Of a stretch of DNA of 64,000 nucleotides, positions 35,270 through 44,671 are shown piece by piece. The notes under the pieces were generated by a model. That model had not been told where the DNA came from and did no database searches. It worked only from the letters and a program-made list of their open reading frames with translations. This stretch comes from Candidatus Aminicenantota bacterium (GTDB lineage Bacteria; Acidobacteriota; Aminicenantia; UBA2199). Numbering within the stretch: position 1 is the first letter of the stretch; every line of letters starts with the position of its first letter. The translations under genes were made by a program, and so were the position numbers. Location of the stretch: the NCBI GenBank assembly GCA_026393835.1, contig JAPKZK010000121.1, forward strand, positions 1 through 64,000, given 5' to 3'.

Positions 35270-37402
35270 ATGGGTACACGTAACGCGATTGATATAGAGC
35301 GAATAAAACAGAGTGCGGATTACGTTCGTTACCTGGCTCTGGAAAGTATCGAGCGGGCTCAATCCGGTCACCCCGGACTGCCGCTGGGCTGCGCCGACCT
35401 GGGGGTTCTTTTGTACCGCTATATTTTAAGATTCAATCCCGAAGTTCCCTTGTGGCCCAATCGCGACCGTTTTATTCTTTCCGCCGGACATGGTTCCATG
35501 CTGCTTTATCCCTTACTCTACTCGGTCGGGTACAACATATCTTTGGCGGATATGGCCAATTTCCGGCAATTGGGAAGTAAGACCCCGGGGCACCCGGAAT
35601 ATGAGCGGGAATTGGGCATCGAAACCACTACCGGTCCGTTGGGGCAGGGGTTTGCCAATGCCGTGGGTATAGCCGTCGAAGGTAAGATGATGGCCCAGCG
35701 GTTTAATGAAGCGGGTTTTAATCTTTTCGATTACACCGTATATACCTTAATGGGGGATGGCTGCAACATGGAGGGCCTCAGTTACGAAGCCGGTTCCCTG
35801 GCCGGGTGCCTGGGGCTGGACAACCTTATCGCCATTTATGATTCCAATCATATCAGCATCGATGGTAGAACGGACGTTACTTTTACCGAAGATGTGGCGA
35901 AGCGGTACGAGGCATTGGGGTGGCAGGTGGATTTCGGCGACAGTTCCGATATGGAAACGGTATCCTGCAAATTGCAGGAATTAAAAGAAGCCAAAGGAAA
36001 GCCTAAATTGTTGATTTTGAATACCATTATCGGCGACGGTCTCGATCAAAAAAAAGATACCAATGACATTCACGGTTCGCCGGCGGGGCTTCCTGAGATA
36101 GCTTTTTTCATTCAAAATTCACCGGCCCTCAGGGAACTTTTTGAACAGAAATATGGCCGGGAGCCTGTGGCTGATAAAAAAGCCCTGGAGGAAATACTGG
36201 CCGAGCGCATAAAGAACCAAAAAACAGAACCGCTGCTTTCCTTTGCCGGGTCGGATGAATTTATGCGGGAGATGCGCGGCGGTTCCAGGGCCATTTGCGA
36301 TGAATGGGAAAAACGATTAACGGATTATAAAGAATCTTTCCCGGGGAAGTATGATGAACTTTCCCGCTATCTTAAATTTGCATTACCCGCTGCGCTGCAT
36401 GATAAATTGCTGCATTACGCTCACCCAAAAGCCAATGCCACCCGGGGGATTTCCGGGGAGGTGTTAAATCTTTGCGCGGGGGAAATTCCCCAGATGGTGG
36501 GCGGTTCGGCGGACCTGGCCGACTCCACCAAGGCGCTGGTTAAAGGTTCCCCATATATTAAACGTGGGGATTTTTCCGGCCGCAGGATCGCTTTCGGCGT
36601 CAGGGAGCATGCCATGGCCTCCATTGGCAACGGTTTGGCGTTAAACAAAACCATGATTCCTTTTTCCTCTACCTTTTTTACTTTCTTCGATTACATGAAA
36701 CCGGCGGTCCGGTTGGCCGCCTTGATGAAATTGAACCAACTTTTTATTTTTTCCCATGATTCCATTTATGTAGGCGAGGACGGGCCCACGCATCAACCTA
36801 TCGAACACTTGAATTCGCTGCGATTGCTGCCCGACCTGTACACGTTCCGTCCGGCCAACGATATCGAAACGGCCTTTTCATATCTCTATTTTTTTAAGCA
36901 CATGAGCGGCCCGGTGGCCCTTATCGCCACGCGGCAGAAAATTGAAGAAAGAATGATGGGCGTGGTTCCCGGCGGTCTCAGCAGGGAAGGGTTTTACCAA
37001 CTATTTGAAAAAGGCGCTTACATTTTTTATGAAACCGGCGGCGCTGGGGAGCCGGAGATTATCCTGTGTGGGTCCGGTTCCGAGGTTTCCCTGGCGCGGG
37101 GCGCGGCGGATTTGATCGAAGCGCGACATAATATAAAGGTACGGGTGGTGAGTATCCCTTGCCTGGAACTACTGAATGAAACAGACAGCTCTTATCGGGA
37201 GCAGTTATTTAACGATTTTCGGAAACCGGTAGTATTTATCGAGGCCGCCTCTCACCGGGGGATTCATTTCTTTTGCCACCGGCATGTGGTTATGATCGAT
37301 ATCCATTCCTTTGGCAAGTCGGCGCCGGGAAAAAAGGTGGCCGAGTATTTCGGTTTCACGCCTGAGGCGGTTTACGAGCGCATTAAAAAACAGCTCCCCT
37401 GA
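35270..37402 (+). CDS. tkt: Transketolase
   Basis: A 710-aa thiamine-diphosphate enzyme of the pentose phosphate pathway that moves two-carbon units between sugar phosphates. The SGHPGLPLGCAD opening, FILSAGHGSML, GPLGQGFANAVG and GDGCNMEGLSYE (ThDP/Mg motif GDG...) are visible, followed by the pyrimidine-binding domain (FGVREHAMASIGNG, DSIYVGEDGPTHQP). A C-terminal domain follows. The length is slightly above the usual 660-680. Confidence 0.96.
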   Translation: MGTRNAIDIERIKQSADYVRYLALESIERAQSGHPGLPLGCADLGVLLYRYILRFNPEVPLWPNRDRFILSAGHGSMLLYPLLYSVGYNISLADMANFRQLGSKTPGHPEYERELGIETTTGPLGQGFANAVGIAVEGKMMAQRFNEAGFNLFDYTVYTLMGDGCNMEGLSYEAGSLAGCLGLDNLIAIYDSNHISIDGRTDVTFTEDVAKRYEALGWQVDFGDSSDMETVSCKLQELKEAKGKPKLLILNTIIGDGLDQKKDTNDIHGSPAGLPEIAFFIQNSPALRELFEQKYGREPVADKKALEEILAERIKNQKTEPLLSFAGSDEFMREMRGGSRAICDEWEKRLTDYKESFPGKYDELSRYLKFALPAALHDKLLHYAHPKANATRGISGEVLNLCAGEIPQMVGGSADLADSTKALVKGSPYIKRGDFSGRRIAFGVREHAMASIGNGLALNKTMIPFSSTFFTFFDYMKPAVRLAALMKLNQLFIFSHDSIYVGEDGPTHQPIEHLNSLRLLPDLYTFRPANDIETAFSYLYFFKHMSGPVALIATRQKIEERMMGVVPGGLSREGFYQLFEKGAYIFYETGGAGEPEIILCGSGSEVSLARGAADLIEARHNIKVRVVSIPCLELLNETDSSYREQLFNDFRKPVVFIEAASHRGIHFFCHRHVVMIDIHSFGKSAPGKKVAEYFGFTPEAVYERIKKQLP

Positions 37403-37405
37403 CAT

Positions 37406-38380
37406 TTAAAACCGTTTAGTATAAATGTGGCAATAGGGAGTCCCGTTCTTTTTCAGATAATAATCCTGGTGGTAATCTTCCGCTTTCCAGAAGGTGGAAG
37501 CTTTTGTCAACCGGGTGGCCACATTATAACCGCCGGTTTTCAGGATATCCATCAATTTTTGCGCCGTTTCTTTTTGTTTTTCGTCCAGGTAAAAAATCTC
37601 AGACCGGTATTGTTCGCCGACGTCGGGTCCCTGGCGGTTCATCTGGGTAGGGTCATGGGTTTCGAAGAAAAGTTTCACCAGGTCTTCATAGCTCACTTTG
37701 GATGGGTCGAAGATAACTTCCGCGGCTTCCGCGTGGCCGGTGGCGCCGGAGCAAACGTCCTTATAGGAAGGGTTTTTCGTATGGCCGCCGGTATAACCCA
37801 CCCTGGTTTGAAGCACGCCCCTTTTCTCCTGGAAATAAAATTCCGTACCCCAGAAGCAGCCGGAGGCCAAAATGGCCCGTTCGGTTTTCTCAATGGGGAT
37901 GAAATTCAGCGAAATAGAGTTGACGCAGTGGCGGGTGTTTTTAGCGGTAAACTTTTCGCCGCTGAAAACATGTCCCAGGTGGGCGTCACAGGTGGCGCAG
38001 CGGATTTCCGTACGCATACCGTCGGCGTCGGGGATTCTTTTTACCGCCCCGGGAATTTCATCGTCGAAGCTGGGCCAGCCGCAGCCGGAATCGAATTTGT
38101 CCGTGGACCGATAAAGGGGTGCATCGCACTGTTTGCAGGTATAGAAACCTTCCGTTTTCAAATTATAATAGGCGCCGGAGAAAGGTTTTTCCGTTCCTTT
38201 ATGGACAATGACCCGTTCCTCTTCCGGCGTTAGTGTATTTAATTTCATCGTTTTCTTTTCCTCCTTATTTTGAGTCCCCAGGGCAAAGAAAACAAGAACC
38301 GGGATCACGAGCAGAATGCTCACTATCAGCGGTTTGTTGTCTTTGCAGCGTTTTAAGTACTCTTTAATGTGACTATTCAT
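37406..38380 (-). CDS. msrAB: Membrane-anchored MsrB-MsrA fusion, methionine sulfoxide reductase
   Basis: A 324-aa bifunctional repair enzyme. A single N-terminal membrane segment (about residues 15-33) anchors it in the envelope. The MsrB domain comes first: CKQCDAPLY and CATCDAHLGH supply the zinc cysteines, and NTRHCVNSISL holds the catalytic Cys. The MsrA domain follows with ASGCFWGTEF (catalytic Cys) and YTGGHTKNPSYKDVCSG. It reduces both R- and S-methionine sulfoxide. It converges with tkt with almost no spacer. Confidence 0.95.
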   Translation of the reverse strand: MNSHIKEYLKRCKDNKPLIVSILLVIPVLVFFALGTQNKEEKKTMKLNTLTPEEERVIVHKGTEKPFSGAYYNLKTEGFYTCKQCDAPLYRSTDKFDSGCGWPSFDDEIPGAVKRIPDADGMRTEIRCATCDAHLGHVFSGEKFTAKNTRHCVNSISLNFIPIEKTERAILASGCFWGTEFYFQEKRGVLQTRVGYTGGHTKNPSYKDVCSGATGHAEAAEVIFDPSKVSYEDLVKLFFETHDPTQMNRQGPDVGEQYRSEIFYLDEKQKETAQKLMDILKTGGYNVATRLTKASTFWKAEDYHQDYYLKKNGTPYCHIYTKRF

Positions 38381-38492
38381 TTTTAACTCCTAATATATAT
38401 ATGGTATGGAAGAAAAGGATAGTATCGAAATTGCGAAAAAACAAATAAAATTTCAATTTAATCACTGGCCTGACCTCCCAAAGTCAACTGGT

Positions 38493-38656
38493 CAGCAATT
38501 CTAATTTTGAAAAAAATTTGGGCGAACACATAGGTTCGCCCCTACATAAATTGATCGAATTGCTCGAATGGCCCAGGAATTTTTCATTCTGTAGGGGCAG
38601 ACCTATGTGTCTGCCCAAATTAAAATTTCTTTTCATCATCAAAATTAGAATTGCTG
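38493..38656. mobile_element. MITE-like palindromic element
   Basis: Perfect 18-bp ends CAGCAATTCTAATTTTGA (38493-38510) and its complement (38639-38656) bound a 164-bp element with no gene. Inside lie two hairpins, GGGCGAAC...GTTCGCCC (38520-38545) and GGGGCAGAC...GTCTGCCC (38591-38616), in mirror orientation. GTCAACTGG stands on both sides (38483-38491, 38656-38664), consistent with a target duplication. Confidence 0.65.
38520..38545. repeat. GGGCGAAC hairpin
   Basis: GGGCGAACACATAGGTTCGC then CCCTAC, the GTTCGCCC variant of the dispersed hairpin family, inside the MITE-like element. Confidence 0.7.
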
Positions 38657-38758
38657 TCAACTGGCAGGGCTACGTCATTCTTTTTTTTCTATTTGAATGC
38701 TTGATAATTTTGGTGCCCCCTATGGCTTTTTTCTCACGTTTCTGATATACTTTTGTTG

Positions 38759-40533
38759 ATGAACCATGAAAATGTACTTGACCGTTTAGTGGTAAGACCC
38801 GTACGGCATGAAGAGTTAAGCCGATGGAATGCTTTCATGCAGCAACACCATTACCTTGGATTAAAATGGCTTGGAGGTAAATCCCTTCGTTACATTGCTC
38901 AATTAGAAGGGGAGTGGGTCGCCCTGATAGGTTGGAGTTCGGCAGCAAAGAATTGTGGAGCCAGGGAACGTTATATTGGCTGGAGCGGGGAGAAGAAATA
39001 CCGTCGCTTACGTTTTATTGCCAATAATTCGAGATTTTTAATATTGCCGTGGGTATCGCAGAAGAATCTGGCCAGTAAAATTCTATCTCTTAACTTGAAA
39101 AGAATATGCTCAGATTTTGAGCTGGTTTATGGTCATCCGATCTATTTAGCCGAGACCTTTGTGGATGAATCGCGATTTAAAGGGACCTGCTATAAAGCCG
39201 CCAATTGGAAACATGTGGGATACAGCGAAGGATATTCCCGGAGTAGCCAGCGCTATTATCATCATGGACAGGTGAAAGCGGTATACATTTACAATCTTTG
39301 TAAGAGAGCCAATGAGATATTGTCAGGGGATTTAATCCCCTACGATGTTTCATTATTAAAGGATAGAAGGAGGTTGGAGACAATGATTAAGTTTCCAATA
39401 GATAGCTTATTAAAACGGGTTGAAGAATTTACCGACCCCAGGAGCAAACAGGGCCGACGGCATCCATTGGCGACCGTGCTGTCGATAGCAGTGTGTGCGG
39501 TGCTTTCTGGTTGTAGGTGTTATCGTGCCATTGGCGATTGGAGTAATAGTCTTTCCAGCGAAGAATTGATTCGTTTTGGCAGCAATCGGGGAACGCCACC
39601 CAGTGAGCCCACCATTCGCCGGTTGATAAAGCGGATAGATGCCGATAAATTCGACCGACATATGGGTCAGTGGTTATTAGAACAAAAGTTGCTTGAGATG
39701 CCGAATGGTCTCAAGGGTTGTGGCATTGCCATAGACGGCAAGACTCTGCGGGGCAGTCATAATGGTTCCCGTTCGCCCAAAGGCATCCACCTTTTAAGTG
39801 CTGTAATACACAAAGAAGGCATTGTGTTTGCTCAAGAAGAAGTGGATGAAAAGACCAATGAAATCAAGCATGTGAAGCCTTTATTTAAAAACATAGATAT
39901 AGAAGGAGCAATAGTGACGGCGGATGCGTTACACACTCAAACAGAAACAGCCAAATACCTTGTAGAGGAAAAAAAGGCAGACTTCCTTTTTACTGTCAAA
40001 GAGAATCAACCGACTCTATTGGGAGACATCAAATACCTTGATTTAAAAAAAACTCCAAATCCAGGCCGGATTACCAAACCACCGATAAAGGACATGGGCG
40101 TATAGAAATCCGTCGTATCTGGGTAAGTAATGAGCCGGAAGAGTACGATTGTTGCGATTTCCCTTGCGCCAGGCAGTTTTTTATGGTGGAGCGAGAAATA
40201 AAACGTTACCACCGAGGGGATGAGACATCATCAATAGAAATTGCCTATGGAGTAACCAGCCTAAATCAAGAAAACGCCTCAGCGAAACGGTTACTGGAGT
40301 TGAATCGAGGGCATTGGGAAATTGAGAATAGGATTCATTGGGTCAGAGACGTCACTTATGATGAAGATCGTTGTCGTATTCGTACTGACAATGGCCCTCG
40401 TGTGATGGCAACCATCAGAAATTCAGCTATTGCAATTGCAAGGATGATGGGATTTCGATATATCCCTGATGCCAATAGAACCTTTACTTTTTGTAGTAGA
40501 AAAAAAAGTATAATTATGTGGGGACTTGATTAA
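38759..40533 (+). CDS. DUF4338 domain fused to ISAs1 transposase, needing a -1 frameshift
   Basis: The N-terminal ~205 residues (VVRPVRHEELSRWNAFMQQH, LRYIAQLEGEWVALIGW) are DUF4338, the DruA-type domain. The rest (FPIDSLLKRVEEFTDPR; GIAIDGKTLRGS; VTADALHTQ) is a DDE transposase of the ISAs1 family. The first frame ends at 40105. The remaining 160 residues (DKGHGRIEIRRIW...ELNRGHWEIENRIHWVRDVT, with the distal catalytic Glu) are in the -1 frame. The shift fits A8 at 40045-40052, a slippery run, so either programmed frameshifting or a one-base indel. ATG 38759 was chosen over two in-frame TTG codons upstream. Confidence 0.82.
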
Positions 40534-40656
40534 ATCGGTTATTAAAGAAGTATAGCGTTGCGGTGTTGAATATTGACTATGGAGCAACAGTGCCAATGGA
40601 AAACAAGATATATCGCCCAGGCACAACGATTTCAATATCACCCTGCAACTATCACT

Positions 40657-40700
40657 ACGGAAATACGGAAATACGGAAATACGGAGGTACGGAGGTACGG
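40657..40700. repeat. 8-bp tandem repeat (ACGGAAAT/ACGGAGGT)
   Basis: About five and a half copies inside the 3' non-coding part of the IS. The stretch 40534-40781 holds no gene. Confidence 0.8.
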
Positions 40701-40800
40701 AAAAAAATGATGCCCATGAAAGATAAGAAAAAAAATCATAATCTAAGAGCAGAAAAAGAATGAAAAAATGACGCACCCTTGTGTCAACTGGTTGAGGGGC

Positions 40801-40829
40801 TTGACTTTCTTACGAATTTCCCATAAAAT
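40801..40829 (+). promoter_or_regulatory. Promoter of the YcaQ-like gene
   Basis: TTGACT, 17 bases, TAAAAT, 26 bases before the ATG and only 19 bases from the IS right end. Confidence 0.6.
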
Positions 40830-40855
40830 GATTTTCAATCGAATCAAGAGAAAAA

Positions 40856-42085
40856 ATGCAAATATCATTGGAACAAGCGCGACATGCCGCAATAAACTCC
40901 CAACTCCTCGGTAATAAAAACAATCTGGCCAAAGGGAAAGAAGGCGTATACCAGGTAATCGAGAAATTAGGGTACATCCAGATCGATACCATCTCTGTAA
41001 TCGAACGGGCCCACCATCACACCCTCCGGACCCGCTGCCCCGATTACAAACCCGAATTCCTCGATAGACTCCAGGCCAAAGACAAAAAAATCTTCGAATA
41101 CTGGGGGCATGCGGCGTCATATCTTCCTTTGAGCGATTACCGCTATTATTTGCAGCGCATGCGCTCCTTTCAAGACCCCCAGGGAAAATGGCTGAAAGAG
41201 ATGTCGGCTAAATGCGGCCACTTGATGGCCCCTGTTCTTGACCGTATCCATAAAGAAGGGGCGCTGGGGGCAAACGATTTCGAGGCCCCCGGGGACGCTA
41301 AAAAAGGCTCATGGTGGGAATGGCGCCCCGCCAAAATTGCCCTGGAAATGCTTTTTTGGCGGGGCGAACTCATGGTGAAAGAACGAAAAGGGTTCCGGAA
41401 AATTTACGATTTACCCGCCCGGGTCCTGCCCACGGAAGTCGATACTACTTTTCCCGACGACGAAGAATCCGGTAGATTTTTCGTGTCGAGGGCATTAGCC
41501 GCCTATGGAATCGCCAGTCAAAAGGATATTCAAAATCATATTCACACGGTGGATAAAAAGGCCATTCATTCGGCCCTTAAAAAAATGCTTAAATCCGGGG
41601 AAGTAACCGCCATCGCAGTTGAAACCCTTGATAAGAAAGAGTATTTTGCCCTGTCAACCGATCTTGATAATTTTAATACGCAGGATAAACCCGGGGCCAA
41701 CCTTCATATCCTATCTCCTTTCGACAACATGGTTATCTTAAGGGATAGGATAAAAGAACTATTCGGCTTCGATTATACGCTGGAATGCTACGTCCCACCC
41801 GCCAAAAGAAAATACGGATATTTTTCTCTGCCCATCCTATGGGGCGATAGGTTTATTGCCCGCATGGACACGAAAGCCGACCGGGGAAATAAAACGCTGC
41901 TTGTGCGGAATCTTGTTTTCGAGCCGGATTTTAAAGATTACGATGAGGTTATGCCTGCATTATATAGTAAATTAAACGCTTTTGCCGAATTTAACCGCTG
42001 CCGGGGCATTACCGTAGAAAAAACCGAACCGGTAAAATTAAACAAAATACTGGCGAGAATGGCGAAGGAGAAAATGGGACAATGA
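40856..42085 (+). CDS. YcaQ-like winged-helix DNA glycosylase
   Basis: A 409-aa HTH_42 protein of the YcaQ/AlkX family, which unhooks interstrand crosslinks from DNA. Diagnostic parts are LGYIQIDTISVIERAHHHTL near the N-terminus (the QxD-like catalytic region QID), FEYWGHAASYLP, and DRFIARMDTKADR near the C-terminus. The middle carries winged-helix repeats. The stop overlaps a short frame at the head of the broken radical SAM gene, so the downstream region could be read from its transcript. Confidence 0.88.
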   Translation: MQISLEQARHAAINSQLLGNKNNLAKGKEGVYQVIEKLGYIQIDTISVIERAHHHTLRTRCPDYKPEFLDRLQAKDKKIFEYWGHAASYLPLSDYRYYLQRMRSFQDPQGKWLKEMSAKCGHLMAPVLDRIHKEGALGANDFEAPGDAKKGSWWEWRPAKIALEMLFWRGELMVKERKGFRKIYDLPARVLPTEVDTTFPDDEESGRFFVSRALAAYGIASQKDIQNHIHTVDKKAIHSALKKMLKSGEVTAIAVETLDKKEYFALSTDLDNFNTQDKPGANLHILSPFDNMVILRDRIKELFGFDYTLECYVPPAKRKYGYFSLPILWGDRFIARMDTKADRGNKTLLVRNLVFEPDFKDYDEVMPALYSKLNAFAEFNRCRGITVEKTEPVKLNKILARMAKEKMGQ

Positions 42086-42094
42086 TAAAAATAA

Positions 42095-42810
42095 GAAAAC
42101 TTTCCAACCTGGGGATCGCTATATCCCAATATTTCCGCCGGGAAAGCCGCAAAAATGGATATCGCCACTGTTGAAAAAGCCGTGGATTTCTTTGTAAGCA
42201 ACCTGGACCCCTCTGTAATCGGAGACCTGGGGTTTGACGGCGGAGAACCGTTTCTAAACTGGGATTTAATCGAACACGCCGCCATGTATGCCCAAAAAAA
42301 GGCGGCGCAGTGGAAAAAGAAACTTTTCTTCCATATCAGCGCCAATGGCACTATGGAACCATGGATTATGTCCAGGGAAGACCTGGATATAATTAAAAAT
42401 GAATTCACAAAACTGGCCGGGTTCTATACCGACCAGCTATTAAACGGAAGATTCTTTATCCTCCGCAATTTCTATATTTTCCCCTGTTATAAGTTTTCCG
42501 GGATACCCCAATATCGCCTGGGCAATGTCCACGGCGAACCTATCGATAAGGAAATGCAGCGGCAGTTCGTTGATAATCAAGTAGAGCGGCGTCCCGGCTG
42601 CCGGGATTGCTGGGCAGGTATCTATGCGGCGGCGGATGCGCGTATCTTTCGCTGTGCAAAAAGAATGCCATCGATGTAAATGACGAACAAGACTGCGAAC
42701 TCAGCCTTCATACCGCCAAACTTTCTTTGCAGGTTTATGCGGCGGTGAAAATGAAAAACCCGGGACTCTGGGATGCATTTTTCCGGCCTGGAATGCCGGC
42801 AAACCCATGA
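42095..42810 (+). pseudogene. Broken radical SAM/SPASM gene
   Basis: The frame is open from 42095 and reads YPNISAGKAAKMDIATVEKA then LGFDGGEPFLNWDLIEHA and FHISANGTM, which is radical SAM sequence. The CxxxCxxC region is absent, as is most of the barrel after ANGT. It continues CYKFSGIPQYRLGNVHGEP and CRDCWA, then shifts frame near 42615; the +1 frame goes on as GRYLCGGGCAYLSLCKKNAI to a stop at 42810. So there is a 5' truncation, an internal deletion and a frameshift. The original was a peptide-modifying SPASM enzyme of the type with CxxCWAxxxCGGGC. Confidence 0.75.
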
Positions 42811-44474
42811 ACAGCGAATTCCGACTGAAAGAGATTCATACCATTGCCGGCAACAAAACCATCGTGGGACTGGCAGTAGAGGACCTGTTACTTTTTAGAA
42901 TGAACCCCGTGATCCATGGAGTTATCGACTGTTACCCGGAACTGGAACAGTTAACGCCTTACTACAAACACGAAGAAATCGAAAAAGCGCTTCATATACT
43001 AAAGGCCAGGCGGCTGCTGGTTCCACGGGATACACCGGCGCCGCCCGCGCCGGCGATTACTTCGGCGCATCACAGTATGGCCATATACCTGGATCACCCC
43101 CTATACCCGCGGCCCATGACAGACGACCTGCTGTTTAAAAGCATCGATTGTTTTATCGCTGCCCGCGATTTTACATTACCGCCCGGCATTATTTTATGTA
43201 CCGATGCCCCGGGCCAGGCGTTGCCCATGATCGAGCGTGCCATGGATTACGTGTGGAAGAAGCGCCGGGACATTCGCCGGCAGGTAACGTGGATACTCAG
43301 GACATCATCGTTCCCGGCATCCCCCGGGATCATGTCGCTTCTTAAAGAACGAAACATTCGCTTGAATTGGGTCCCGGCCCCCGCCGGGGAAAGAACGCTC
43401 CTGGAACAGGTACTGGAGGGCTACGGCCTCTGGAAGGGTCTTGCCGCCGGCAATAAACCCGGCAAAAAGTGGAAGATCGACGGTATTGTTACCGCGGCGG
43501 TTTCCCCCGATGGCGGGATATATCCCTGCCATGGGGTTCTCGGAGTTCCGCGCTATGTCATTGGCGCCGTCGGTGCAGGAATAGATGCCGATAAAATCCA
43601 GGGGCTCGGGATCCGGCGGGTGGGAGAACGTTCCGCATGTTCCGATTGCTGGGCGCGGTACATCTGCGGCGGGGGCAGCAATTTAAAAAATGTGGCGCAA
43701 GTCGATAACGCATGCGCCGGCTACCTGTCGTTGGTGGAGCAGGTATTGGCGGAATATGGGGATTTCGATTTAACCGCTAAAAATACCATTCTCTATATTG
43801 CCGGCTGGACCGATGCCGTCGTCCCCCACAGGAATACATATGTAAATAAGCCGGTTCAATCTTCGCAGCCTCGCCTGTTTACCATACATGGTCGCAGCAT
43901 GTGGCCGCTGCTTAAAAACGGCGATAAAGTCACGGTGGTCCCGGTTAACCCCGGTCAAACCCGTTTTGGCGACATTATTTGCTTCGCTCATCCCCCGGTG
44001 TGCCACAGGATCATTGCAAAATTTAAACGGGAAGGGGAACCGGCGGTGCTTGAAAAAGGAGATCATATCCGGGTGGGAACCGTGGTCCCCCTGAGAGAAA
44101 TAACGGGGAAAGTGGTCGCCGTTATTAAAACGAAAAAGACGATTTCGATCGAAACTCCCGCATGGCTTGGGGTCAACTGCATTATTGCGGCCCTATCCCT
44201 GGCCATTCACGGGATATGCAGCGCATTACTATGGCGGCGGTATTGGAACCCCGTTATGCTCCGTGAAGACCAGGGAAAATACTCGGAAATTGAAAGGCGC
44301 CGGGATGGACATCAAACGGTCCCGGCATGCGCAGCGTTTTGGGCAAGGCATTTGTGCGGCGGACCTTGCCCCCGGGTAAGCTTTCAAAAACATGGCAAGT
44401 TGGATAAACTGGTGGAAACGGTATGTGCATCCAAACGCCATTTCATGGAGACCGGGCTGGCGGTTTATGCCTAA
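42807..44474 (+). CDS. Composite RiPP-maturation-like protein with SPASM cluster and S26 peptidase-like domain
   Basis: A 555-aa composite. Residues 1-75 resemble the leader-binding N-terminus of SPASM peptide maturases. Residues 90-330 follow a radical SAM barrel but have no CxxxCxxC; SPDGGIYPCHGVLGVPRYVI and CSDCWARYICGGGS are SPASM-like, with the final Cys changed to Ser. Residues 345-440 are S26/S24-like (FTIHGRSMWPLLKNGDKVTV, FGDIICF, VCHRIIAKF), with Ser and His as in ER-type signal peptidases. A hydrophobic segment follows, then a second SPASM tail (CAAFWARHLCGGPC). It overlaps the broken gene by four bases. It may be a decayed fusion or a leader-processing protein. Confidence 0.6.
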   Translation: MNSEFRLKEIHTIAGNKTIVGLAVEDLLLFRMNPVIHGVIDCYPELEQLTPYYKHEEIEKALHILKARRLLVPRDTPAPPAPAITSAHHSMAIYLDHPLYPRPMTDDLLFKSIDCFIAARDFTLPPGIILCTDAPGQALPMIERAMDYVWKKRRDIRRQVTWILRTSSFPASPGIMSLLKERNIRLNWVPAPAGERTLLEQVLEGYGLWKGLAAGNKPGKKWKIDGIVTAAVSPDGGIYPCHGVLGVPRYVIGAVGAGIDADKIQGLGIRRVGERSACSDCWARYICGGGSNLKNVAQVDNACAGYLSLVEQVLAEYGDFDLTAKNTILYIAGWTDAVVPHRNTYVNKPVQSSQPRLFTIHGRSMWPLLKNGDKVTVVPVNPGQTRFGDIICFAHPPVCHRIIAKFKREGEPAVLEKGDHIRVGTVVPLREITGKVVAVIKTKKTISIETPAWLGVNCIIAALSLAIHGICSALLWRRYWNPVMLREDQGKYSEIERRRDGHQTVPACAAFWARHLCGGPCPRVSFQKHGKLDKLVETVCASKRHFMETGLAVYA

Positions 44475-44527
44475 TACAAATCCGGGAATAAAAATTTTAT
44501 GAAGAAATGGTCTACCAGGAGGAAAAC

Positions 44528-44644
44528 ATGGAAGAATTAAGAAATGAAGAGTTTACATTGTTAAACGAAGGTTCCGAGAGCGACGAGGATGGCGTTTGCT
44601 ATTCCTGGCCCGCTCTTCCTTATAAAGTCGGCTGTTTGGCCTAA
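44528..44644 (+). CDS. Candidate RiPP precursor peptide
   Basis: A 38-codon gene behind AGGAGG six bases from its ATG. The leader is acidic (MEELRNEEFTLLNEGSESDE), followed by DG and a core-like end VCYSWPALPYKVGCLA. The core has two cysteines (C24, C36) twelve residues apart and Trp, Tyr and Pro residues between. It lies 53 bases after the SPASM/S26-like gene, and a hairpin (44656-44671) follows the stop. The acidic leader, small size, Cys/Trp core and neighbours all fit a ribosomally made, modified peptide. The class is not recognised. Confidence 0.6.
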   Translation: MEELRNEEFTLLNEGSESDEDGVCYSWPALPYKVGCLA

Positions 44645-44655
44645 AATCGGTAATG

Positions 44656-44671
44656 CCCGGCAATAGCCGGG
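44656..44671 (+). terminator. Short hairpin after the candidate precursor
   Basis: CCCGGC-AATA-GCCGGG followed by GTGTTTAGAG. The stem is good but the T-run is weak. It may be a terminator or a 3' processing hairpin. Confidence 0.45.

Larger units (their letters stand above)
38665..40781 (+). mobile_element. ISAs1-family insertion sequence, 2117 bp
   Basis: The left end starts CAGGGCTACGTCATT and the right end, read inward, starts CAAGGGTGCGTCATT (12 of 15 matching). TGTCAACTGG directly flanks both sides (38655-38664 and 40782-40791), a 10-bp target duplication. The element carries a DUF4338-transposase gene with a frameshift and a 3' tract of 8-bp repeats. It lies next to the MITE-like element, so the same GTCAACTGG site was apparently used twice. 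Confidence 0.88.
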
